Below are positions 1 through 5,729 of a stretch of DNA of 5,949 nt, piece by piece. The position numbers and the translations under genes were made by a program. Origin of the DNA: Pseudomonadota bacterium (GTDB lineage Bacteria; Hydrothermota; 32-111; QNBC01); contig JAACEC010000091.1 in NCBI GenBank assembly GCA_011682715.1, forward strand, positions 1 to 5,949, in the 5' to 3' direction. Under the pieces are notes generated by a model, which searched no databases, had not been told where the DNA came from, and saw only the letters and a list, made by a program, of their open reading frames with translations. How positions within the stretch are numbered: the first letter of the stretch is position 1; each line of letters starts with the position of its first letter.

Positions 1-29
1 GTTCGTGTGTATCCCGTTTTACTTCTATT

Positions 30-69
30 CAAGGAAACACCTAAGTGAGCGGAGCGTAACGCTATCCCT
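30..69. repeat. Intergenic repeat, copy 1
   Basis: This is the first of two near-identical segments upstream of the HD-GYP genes. The core (42-69) contains AGTGAGCGGAGCG followed by a short dyad, AGCGT-A-ACGCT at 53-63, and ends in CTATCCCT. It matches copy 2 (171-198) at 26 of 28 positions, the only change being TA to AT in the dyad centre. Similarity extends left through CAAGGAA and, more loosely, to a GTTCGT at 1-6 that recurs at 131-136, so the whole unit is about 130 bp. It is richer in G+C than the AT-rich genes that follow. I do not recognise the family. Confidence 0.75.
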
Positions 70-91
70 GCTCCCCAGCTTTTCAAAACAT

Positions 92-124
92 AAGGGATGA
101 GAAGCCCTTGAAACAAAGTTTCAA
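92..124. other. Adjacent, mutually exclusive small hairpins between the repeats
   Basis: AAGGG (92-96) can pair with CCCTT (105-109), and TTGAAAC (108-114) can pair with GTTTCAA (118-124) around an AAA loop. The two stems share bases 108-109, so they compete at that edge. No T-tract follows, so this is not a convincing intrinsic terminator. It may simply be part of the repeat unit. Function is unknown. Confidence 0.4.
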
Positions 125-160
125 ACAGGGGTTCGTTCACGTCACTCCATATTACAGAAC

Positions 161-198
161 CAAGGAAGTATAAGTGAGCGGAGCGATACGCTATCCCT
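161..198. repeat. Intergenic repeat, copy 2
   Basis: This is the second copy of the element at 30-69. The conserved core at 171-198 has a short dyad, AGCG-ATA-CGCT, at 182-192. The flank after the core resembles copy 1 (TCAAAACA), but copy 1 carries about 14 extra bases there. The pair is best described as a dispersed or tandem intergenic repeat of unknown family. No transposase gene or clear terminal inverted repeat is visible in the window. Confidence 0.72.
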
Positions 199-214
199 CA
201 AAACACAAAAATCA

Positions 215-260
215 TATTGAATTAAATCTTAAAATATGTTAAAAGTGATTTAATTAAATA
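215..260. repeat. 14-bp AT-rich inverted repeat upstream of the HD-GYP operon
   Basis: Bases 215-228 (TATTGAATTAAATC) pair with 247-260 (GATTTAATTAAATA) at 13 of 14 positions around an 18-nt loop. The right arm also contains the perfect 12-bp palindrome ATTTAATTAAAT (248-259). It ends 31 bp before the start codon at 292. There is no following T-run and almost no G/C in the stem, so a terminator is unlikely. It could be an operator or an mRNA leader structure. In AT-rich DNA it could also be chance. I found no convincing -35/-10 pair in 199-291. Confidence 0.45.
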
Positions 261-291
261 ATACATTGTCTAAATATATTGGAAATTTAAT

Positions 292-1986
292 ATGTTTAAT
301 AAAATGAATCTCCGTTCTCTTTATGTTTACTCGTTACTTCTTATTGCTTTAGTATTGATTGTATTTTCATTCGGACTGCTTTCACTTGTAAATATTACAT
401 TTATAACGATTTTATTTGCTTTACTACTTATGATTGATTATTTTGATCTTTTCAAAGAAGAGGGGATTTACTTTAATGTAGGGTTAAAGATAATCATTGT
501 TTTTGTGTGTGGCTGGAGTATGGCAGCCTTACTGTCTTCTTTAGCGATTTTGGTTATTTACATTTTAAAAAAAAGAAATTTTGACTATCGTGTATTTTAC
601 CTTTTTTCAAAAGAGTACATTTCTACGGCATTCTCTGGTTGGTTAATATTGAAAATATTCTCGGGCGGCGGAATATACATAAAACCTTATAACGCGTTGA
701 TAGGGGCTTCTATTTTAATAGTGTTGATCGCTATATCTGAATTTATTATAAATTATTTTTATGATCTATTTACGAATGTGGAAAATCGGCGTGATAATTT
801 AAAATGGTTAGAAGAATTCATTTTCATATCACTACTATCTACACTATTTTCGTATATTTCCTTCTTTCTTTGGTTCAATAATGATCATTTGTTGTCATGT
901 GGTTTTATTCTGTTTTCCCTATTTTTTATTGTGTTAATTTATATGCAAAATAAAAGAAAAAATCAGATCAAAATAACATTTAAACTTATAAATAACATTA
1001 ACAAAGTCCTTGAAGATGTAAAAAAAACGGAGGGAATAAATGAATTAAGTAACCTTTTGCTGAATAACGAAACATTGAAAAACTTAATAAAGGGTTATTA
1101 TTACCTGATAGTGAGCGGGGAAAAGCAGTATGAAAGAATGAATAATTTTAAATATATCGAACTGGTAAATGAGATTAAAAATCATAAAGACAGTATGGAA
1201 AAAAATAAAATCGAAGAGGAATACGGAGATATAATGGTGATTAAAATCGGGAAAAGAGATATTCGAGGCGTTATTTGTTTAATTGTTAAAAATCCCGGTG
1301 ATTCTTTATTCTCAAAAAAGGTAAATTCGTATATTAATGATTATTTCAAATACATCTTCGACAACATTCAGGTTAGGGATAAGTTGGAGAAGGATTACGC
1401 CCAAACAATAGAGGCTATTGTTTCTCTGATGGAAGCGAGAATTCCTTCACTAAAGGGTCATTCTCTGAGGGTTTCCTATTACAGTTATATGCTAGGTAAG
1501 TTGATTGGCATGAAAGGAAAGGAACTGGAAAATTTAAGAATTTCCGGGTTCCTACATGATATAGGTATGATTAATGTACCCGAATCAATTTTGAGAAAAC
1601 CGTATGCTTTGTCTAATAAGGAATTTGAAGTGATAAAAAAACACCCGATTACAGGGTTTAACCTAATTAAAAATATTGAGCATTTGAAAGGGGTGTTAAC
1701 GGGAGTACTGGAACATCATGAAAAAATGAACGGTAGTGGATACCCACAAGGATTAAAAGGTGATAAAATCTCCGTGCAAGGTAAGATTGTAGCAATTACA
1801 GACACATTTGATGCAATGCTGTCGAAAAGGCCATACAGAGGTTCCTTAACATTGGATTTCACGGAGGATTACCTCAATAAAAAAAGGGACATTTTATACG
1901 ACAGAAATATAACGGACATTTTTGTAAAGGGCATACGGGAAAAACATATTAGTATAATAAGGCGAGACGATGATATTGTTTTTTAA
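292..1986 (+). CDS. Membrane HD-GYP domain protein with altered active-site motif
   Basis: This is a 564-residue protein. Residues about 10-220 hold roughly seven hydrophobic segments (for example 12-33, 35-50, 65-91, 136-157, 176-194, 203-218), so it sits in the cytoplasmic membrane. Residues about 225-365 form a soluble linker of mixed alpha/beta character, possibly GAF-like, followed by an HD-GYP domain (about 370-550). HD-GYP domains hydrolyse cyclic di-GMP, some cGAMP, using a metal pair. The metal ligands are present: GH at 389-390, HD at 422-423, H451, HH at 475-476 and D504. However, HDxGK reads HDIGM (M426), and DGSGYP reads NGSGYP (N480), so activity may be lost or changed. The start at 292 has only a weak GGA upstream; M5 at 304 is less likely. 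It overlaps the next HD-GYP gene by 17 nt and probably forms an operon with it. The HD-GYP family call is secure; the input signal and activity are unknown. Confidence 0.9.
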   Translation: MFNKMNLRSLYVYSLLLIALVLIVFSFGLLSLVNITFITILFALLLMIDYFDLFKEEGIYFNVGLKIIIVFVCGWSMAALLSSLAILVIYILKKRNFDYRVFYLFSKEYISTAFSGWLILKIFSGGGIYIKPYNALIGASILIVLIAISEFIINYFYDLFTNVENRRDNLKWLEEFIFISLLSTLFSYISFFLWFNNDHLLSCGFILFSLFFIVLIYMQNKRKNQIKITFKLINNINKVLEDVKKTEGINELSNLLLNNETLKNLIKGYYYLIVSGEKQYERMNNFKYIELVNEIKNHKDSMEKNKIEEEYGDIMVIKIGKRDIRGVICLIVKNPGDSLFSKKVNSYINDYFKYIFDNIQVRDKLEKDYAQTIEAIVSLMEARIPSLKGHSLRVSYYSYMLGKLIGMKGKELENLRISGFLHDIGMINVPESILRKPYALSNKEFEVIKKHPITGFNLIKNIEHLKGVLTGVLEHHEKMNGSGYPQGLKGDKISVQGKIVAITDTFDAMLSKRPYRGSLTLDFTEDYLNKKRDILYDRNITDIFVKGIREKHISIIRRDDDIVF

Positions 1987-3697
1987 CCAAAATACCGAAA
2001 GACTGAAGCATTTTTACTATGTTATTTTAATCATAACAGGTTTTTTACTTGCCGTAAAAATACCTCAATCCTTTCTTGATACGAATTTAATTCTTATGTT
2101 GATTCCAATTTTTCTTTTTGGGATTATTCCTTTGAGGTTTGAAAAACAGTTCGATTTTGCATTGAATGCGGGATTTGTTTTTATAACCGTTTTAAATTTC
2201 GGCTTGGGAAAAACTATCTTACCCCTTCTTGTGATAGTGTTCTTATCTTATATTGTAAAATTTGTAGGGAAAATAGGGTTCGAAAAGGCTATTTACAGAG
2301 GGGGCTTTGATACCGTGTTAATTGTTTTGACAAATATTCTTGGAGTATTGTTTTATAATTCGGTACGAACTATTTTCCCTGTTTTTCTCTCGGTTTTTAC
2401 CCTCTGGTTATTAATTATCTCAATAAATATTATAATATTATACATTCATAGCAAAATTTATAAGTATCAATTACGTTTCAATAAAAGAAGCTATGTTTAC
2501 TTTGCCGTGCTATCGTTATTTGTTTATACTATCGCATTTGTTGCCATGCATATTTTGTTCGCGTACAGCCTTAATTTTTATATTATACATATCATTGCCA
2601 TTGCTTTATTTTTTGCATATCTTCATATCATTCAAGTTGACAATAAAACAGCTTCTATCCTTATGGAGAGCATGGAGAAGGTGAATAGAATAAATCTCAT
2701 ACAAGAAAATAATGACCTGAAAGGGTTCATAATCTTTTTTTATAATAAATTAAGGAAATATATTTCCTTAAGCTGTATCGGTATATTTGATAAGACCGGG
2801 AGAAGTGATTCAATTGTGTATTGCGAAGATGTTAATGAAAAAGAGAGTGCAAAAGATTTGATAGATGAATTAAAAAAGAGGAGGCAAAAGTCGGGAATTA
2901 TTATTGCACTTAAAGAAAAACCCGACAGATATTTGATATCATTTGGATTGGAAATAACCGACCATGAAAATCTGTTTATTAGCTATATAGCTGATAATAT
3001 TAACGTATTAAAAGAAAGCGAAATACTGTTCAATCTGCTTAAAAAGAAAATAGAGATTATTATAGAGAATATTTTTCTTTACGATGAAGCCAAGGAGGAA
3101 TTTCTTAAAACTATCGAAATGATTATTTCAATGATTGAAGCCAAGGATAAATTGACAGCAGGACATTCGATCAGAGTGGCAAAATATTCCTACTTGATAG
3201 GACAGGAACTCGGCTTGAAAAAGAAAAATCTTGATGATTTAAAATTTGCCGCTTTGCTTCACGATATAGGGAAAATTGCTATTCCGGAAAATATTCTGAA
3301 TAAAAAGGCAGAATTAACGGAAGAGGAATTTAAAATAATGAGAAGGCACCCTATTTTAGGAGCAGAACTAATAAAAACGGTAGATTCCCTCAAGAATTCA
3401 ATACCCGGAATAATCGAACATCATGAGAGATATGACGGAAGCGGGTATCCAAAAGGTTTAAAGGGAGAGGAAATAAGCTTGCAAGGTAGAATTATCGCAA
3501 TTGCAGATGCATTTGATGCAGTTACTTCAAACAGAGTTTATAGATATCCAATAAAAAGAATGGATGCCATAGCCATGATTATTGCAGGTTCCTACAGCAG
3601 ATTTGATCCGAATTTGGTTGAAATCTTTACGGAGATTATAAAGAGATACAAAATGGAATATATAAACGAGGACATAATTAAATTCGTTAAAATATAG
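1970..3697 (+). CDS. Membrane HD-GYP domain phosphodiesterase (canonical motifs)
   Basis: This is a 575-residue paralogue of the preceding gene with the same architecture. There are seven or eight hydrophobic segments in residues about 14-221 (such as 14-30, 39-54, 82-99, 114-130, 135-159, 175-198, 203-221). A soluble, possibly GAF-like region follows (about 228-370), then a helical lead-in and an HD-GYP domain (about 378-560). The catalytic signature is complete: GHS with H399, HDIGK (H431, D432, K435), H460, HH at 484-485, DGSGYP at 489-494, and D513 in ADAFDA. Active cyclic-di-GMP hydrolysis is therefore expected. One small departure is NRVYR (521-525) where the family usually has RPYR. 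The start at 1970 lies inside the end of the upstream gene (17-nt overlap, +1 frame) with AAGG at 1959-1962, suggesting translational coupling and co-function. The domain call is firm; the ligand sensed by the N-terminal part is not visible. Confidence 0.93.
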   Translation: MILFFNQNTERLKHFYYVILIITGFLLAVKIPQSFLDTNLILMLIPIFLFGIIPLRFEKQFDFALNAGFVFITVLNFGLGKTILPLLVIVFLSYIVKFVGKIGFEKAIYRGGFDTVLIVLTNILGVLFYNSVRTIFPVFLSVFTLWLLIISINIIILYIHSKIYKYQLRFNKRSYVYFAVLSLFVYTIAFVAMHILFAYSLNFYIIHIIAIALFFAYLHIIQVDNKTASILMESMEKVNRINLIQENNDLKGFIIFFYNKLRKYISLSCIGIFDKTGRSDSIVYCEDVNEKESAKDLIDELKKRRQKSGIIIALKEKPDRYLISFGLEITDHENLFISYIADNINVLKESEILFNLLKKKIEIIIENIFLYDEAKEEFLKTIEMIISMIEAKDKLTAGHSIRVAKYSYLIGQELGLKKKNLDDLKFAALLHDIGKIAIPENILNKKAELTEEEFKIMRRHPILGAELIKTVDSLKNSIPGIIEHHERYDGSGYPKGLKGEEISLQGRIIAIADAFDAVTSNRVYRYPIKRMDAIAMIIAGSYSRFDPNLVEIFTEIIKRYKMEYINEDIIKFVKI

Positions 3698-3820
3698 AAT
3701 CAAAATAAATTATCAATAATACAAAAGTTAAAACTATTTACTGCTTTAAAAAATAATTTTAATACGTCAATCTCGAAATAGATTATGATTACATATCTAC
3801 TCAAATTATATGTAAAACAC
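3698..3820. other. AT-rich intergenic stretch with weak inverted repeats
   Basis: This is the non-coding spacer between the HD-GYP pair and the promoter of the redox operon. TTAAAA (3746-3751) and TTTTAA (3757-3762) form a weak A/T-only hairpin. TTACATAT (3789-3796) pairs perfectly with ATATGTAA (3808-3815) across an 11-nt loop, ending 5 bp before the -35 box. Neither has the G/C stem and U-tract of a good terminator, so the 3' end of the HD-GYP transcript is not obvious. The second repeat could be a protein-binding site or chance. Confidence 0.4.
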
Positions 3821-3849
3821 TTGACAAAATAAATATAATGTGATAATAT
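3821..3849 (+). promoter_or_regulatory. Sigma-A-type promoter of the redox operon
   Basis: A perfect -35 box TTGACA (3821-3826) is followed by a 17-bp spacer and the -10 hexamer TAATAT (3844-3849), four of six to consensus. An extended -10 TGA (3841-3843) sits just before the hexamer. The predicted start is near 3855-3857, directly at the AAAGGAG ribosome binding site (3855-3861), which would give an unusually short leader for the small ORF at 3869. The -10 lies inside a Rex-like palindrome. Confidence 0.75.
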
Positions 3850-3855
3850 TCACTA
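3838..3855. promoter_or_regulatory. Putative Rex operator 1, overlapping the -10 box
   Basis: The 18-bp palindrome ATGTGATAATATTCACTA has GTGA (3840-3843) and TCAC (3850-3853) half-sites six bases apart. This is the geometry of the Rex site known from Bacillus subtilis, TTGTGAAATAATTCACAA, and it matches at 13 of 18 positions. Rex is a repressor released from DNA by NADH. Bound here it would cover the -10 element and block transcription of the downstream NADH-linked genes. The site match is seen in the sequence; the regulator is inferred, and no rex gene is in the window. Confidence 0.62.
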
Positions 3856-3868
3856 AAGGAGTTGATGA

Positions 3869-4021
3869 ATGGTGTATATCGGTCAATTCATAGTAAATAG
3901 ATATAATAAGAACATAATAGAGAACAATAGATATGATTATTTTTTATTTGGTTTGTTATGTGAAATATTACACATTTTAGAATTGGTAATTGGTACTAAT
4001 CTTAAAAAGGAGACAAAATGA
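3869..4021 (+). CDS. Possible small protein of 50 residues, overlapping nuoE
   Basis: This is a 50-codon open frame beginning MVYIGQFIVN and ending NLKKETK. A strong AAAGGAG (3855-3861) lies 7 nt before its ATG, and a promoter is immediately upstream. Its TGA (4019-4021) overlaps the ATG of nuoE (4018-4020) as ATGA, a common translational-coupling arrangement. Residues about 24-42 are mostly hydrophobic (YFLFGLL then EILHILELVIG), broken by E32, H35 and E38, so it may be a membrane-associated or amphipathic helix. I recognise no family. A competing ATG at 3865 would give only an 11-residue peptide. A second Rex-like palindrome lies within the frame, so the stretch may instead be an untranslated leader that is open by chance. 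Confidence 0.42.
   Translation: MVYIGQFIVNRYNKNIIENNRYDYFLFGLLCEILHILELVIGTNLKKETK
3958..3975. promoter_or_regulatory. Putative Rex operator 2
   Basis: The 18-bp near-perfect palindrome ATGTGAAATATTACACAT (ATGTG and CACAT arms) matches the B. subtilis Rex consensus TTGTGAAATAATTCACAA at 14 of 18 positions, slightly better than operator 1. It begins exactly 120 bp after operator 1 and ends 42 bp before the nuoE start codon. No good promoter lies on it, so if it is used it would act as a downstream roadblock or as a partner for looping or cooperative binding with operator 1. Confidence 0.55.
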
Positions 4022-4485
4022 GCGTAACGGAAGTATTCAATAAGTACGAACCGAAAAAGGAGAATTTACTCCTGATTTTGCACGATATTCAGGACTCAAT
4101 AGGAAGTCGATCGATTGATGAGACAACATTGAAAAAAGTTGCTGAATATCTCGATATGTCTTTATCACAGGTTTATGGTGTTGTATCTTTTTATACGATG
4201 TATTCTACGAAGCCAAGGGGAAAATATATTATCAGAATATGTCAATCTCCAACTTGTCATTTAATGGGCTCGAAGTCGCTTTTGGAGCATTTGAAGGAAA
4301 CATTGAAAATCGATGTAAACGAAACAACATCGGATAAAATGTTTACCCTCGAAACATCTTCCTGCCTTGGGGTTTGTTCCGAAGCACCGGCTATGATGAT
4401 TAATGATACTGTTTATGGAAACTTAACAGAAGAAAAAGTAAATAGTGTTTTGGAGAAATTAAGGAGTAATCATGAAAACAATTAA
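4018..4485 (+). CDS. nuoE: NuoE/HydC-type thioredoxin-like [2Fe-2S] subunit
   Basis: This is a 155-residue, soluble, full-length member of the 24-kDa/NuoE family. An N-terminal helical region (about 5-60, with LSQVYGVVSFYTMYS at 49-63) precedes a thioredoxin-fold ferredoxin domain. The four [2Fe-2S] ligands are C75 and C80 (CQSPTC) and C116 and C120 (CLGVC), in the family's Cx4C...Cx3C pattern; the segment SEAPAMMIND is also typical. In NADH dehydrogenases and multi-subunit [FeFe] hydrogenases this subunit partners NuoF/HydB and carries one electron-transfer cluster. The start is supported by AAGGAG at 4007-4012, 5 nt upstream. Its TAA shares a base with the ATG of the next frame (TAATG at 4483-4487), consistent with an operon. 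The family assignment is firm; whether the complex is a hydrogenase or another NADH-linked enzyme depends on the truncated third gene. Confidence 0.95.
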   Translation: MSVTEVFNKYEPKKENLLLILHDIQDSIGSRSIDETTLKKVAEYLDMSLSQVYGVVSFYTMYSTKPRGKYIIRICQSPTCHLMGSKSLLEHLKETLKIDVNETTSDKMFTLETSSCLGVCSEAPAMMINDTVYGNLTEEKVNSVLEKLRSNHENN

Positions 4486-4501
4486 TGACAATATTATGTG
4501 A
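4461..4501 (+). promoter_or_regulatory. Ribosome binding site paired with a dead-end start before nuoF
   Basis: AAGGAG at 4461-4466 lies 5 nt before the ATG at 4472, the best ribosome site and start pair for the nuoF region. That frame reads MKTINDNIM and stops at TGA (4499-4501). The frame with NuoF homology begins at the ATG at 4485, 18 nt from the AAGGAG and without its own site, though TAATG overlap with nuoE could allow reinitiation. Either nuoF starts by coupling at 4485, or the original start was 4472 and a small indel between 4475 and about 4500 has separated it from the body. Confidence 0.5.
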
Positions 4502-5728
4502 ATATGTAACAGTGTTGGAGAATGTGGGAAAAATAGATCCGATGAAGATTTCGGATTACACTGAAAACCACGGATATAAAGCTTTGAAAAAGGCTCTAAA
4601 GGAGATGAGCCCAAATGATGTTATAGAATCAGTAAAAAAATCCGGGCTTAGAGGAAGAGGCGGTGCAGGTTTTCCAACGGGAATAAAATGGTCATTTACA
4701 GCTCCCCTAAAAGGAGAAAAATTTGTTCTTTGCAATGCCGACGAAGGTGAACCCGGGACATTCAAGGATAGACTCGTTATGGAGGGAGATCCCCATAAAT
4801 TAGTAGAAGGAATGATCCTCACCGGATATGCAGTGGGAGCACATAAAGGCTATATATACATAAGAGGAGAGTATAAGAATTCCATTGAGACGGTGCAACA
4901 TGCCATTGAAGATGCAAGAAAAAACGGGTACTTAGGTGAAAATATCCTGGATTCGGGATTCTCCTTTGATATTAAAGTCAATATGGGGGCAGGTGCCTAT
5001 GTTTGTGGAGAAGAAACAGCTTTAATCGAATCTTTGGAGGGGAAAAGAGGAAATCCTCGTATAAAACCTCCGTTTCCCGGAATGAGTGGCATTTGGGGCA
5101 AACCCACTAAACAATGTGGAGACTTTATCCAATATCCCTTCAATAATACGAAAAGGGGCGGATTGGTTCAATTCAATCGGAACAAATAATTCTCCCGGGA
5201 CAAAGGTATTTTCGGTTCTGGGACATGTAAAAAATCCCGGAGCAATCGAAGCACCAATGGGTATAACATTAAGGGAATTGATCTATGAATACGGTAAAGG
5301 AATAAAAGGGGATAAAAAATTCAAGGCGGCCCTTGTCGGAGGAGCAGCAGGAGTATTTTTACCCGAATCTAAACTCGATTTGAAAATGGATTACGACTCT
5401 TTGAAGGAGAATAATGCAGTCTTAGGCTCCGGAGCGATTCTTGTTATGGATGAAGATACCGACATATTTGATATGTTGATAAATGTAATGGAGTTTTTCA
5501 AAGAAGAATCATGCGGACAATTGTAGAATCGGAAATCCAATGATTTTGAAAATTCTTAATAAAATAAAGAAACAGAAAGATTTAAACGGGAACGAGTGGG
5601 ATATAATAATGAGAACAGCTGCCGCAATGAAGGAAACATCTCTTTGTGCTCTGGGACAATCTGCTATTATGCCCATTTCAAGTGCTTATACCTATTTTAA
5701 AGATGAATTGGAAAATCAAGGAGAATAA
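4485..5728 (+). pseudogene. nuoF: NuoF/HydB-type NADH-binding FMN, [4Fe-4S] subunit, broken by two frameshifts
   Basis: The homology runs through three frames. Piece A (4485-5108, 208 codons) has the glycine-rich GRGGAGFPTG (57-66), CNADEGEPGTFKDR (83-96) and GAGAYVCGEETAL (168-180), which bind FMN and NADH. Piece B (5110-5520, 137 codons) runs from NNVETL to EESCGQ. Piece C (5522-5725, 68 codons) starts CRIG, continues to TSLCALGQ and ends at TAA 5726-5728. Relatives read GKPTVINNVETL at the first joint; here one base replaces the two codons, implying loss of 5 nt. At the second joint relatives read CGQCTPCRIG; here one base stands for three codons, implying loss of 8 nt, including one cysteine of the [4Fe-4S] site. 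The restored length, about 418 residues, fits NuoF without the extra N- and C-terminal ferredoxin domains of some HydB proteins. As written, translation would stop at 5187-5189, giving a 234-residue fragment. Real mutation and assembly error are both possible. Confidence 0.88.
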
Positions 5729-5729
5729 T

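Noticed and set aside
1..200. CRISPR array
   Set aside because: There are only two copies of a 28-nt core about 130 bp apart, with related flanks between them, which does not fit regular repeat and unique spacer structure.
199..291. c-di-GMP riboswitch or promoter before the HD-GYP genes
   Set aside because: I saw no conserved GEMM-type core. TTGAAT at 217-222 has only a poor -10 partner near 240, too weak to report as a promoter.
2493..2684. 63-codon open frame on the + strand
   Set aside because: It lies wholly inside the membrane part of the second HD-GYP gene in another frame. Its hydrophobic content simply mirrors the host gene, and it has no separate support.
3740..3765. Intrinsic terminator after the HD-GYP pair
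   Set aside because: The only hairpin there is a 6-bp stem of A and T alone, without a G/C core and T-tract.
4556..4822. 88-codon open frame on the - strand
   Set aside because: It is antisense to the strongly conserved GRGGAGFPTG/CNADEGEPGTF part of nuoF and shows no recognisable protein.
5103..5524. Programmed +1 frameshifting restoring NuoF
   Set aside because: Both joints lack conserved residues (VI; C, T, P), not just a frame. The product would miss a cluster cysteine, and no typical slippery site with a stimulatory structure was seen.
5086..5526. A separate gene starting at ATG 5086
   Set aside because: Residues from NNVETL onward are the middle of NuoF. The ATG is in the overlap with piece A and has no ribosome site, so it is a gene fragment, not a gene.
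5540..5728. A separate 62-residue gene
   Set aside because: Its sequence is the NuoF C-terminus (with TSLCALGQ), and homology extends upstream of the ATG to CRIG at 5522.
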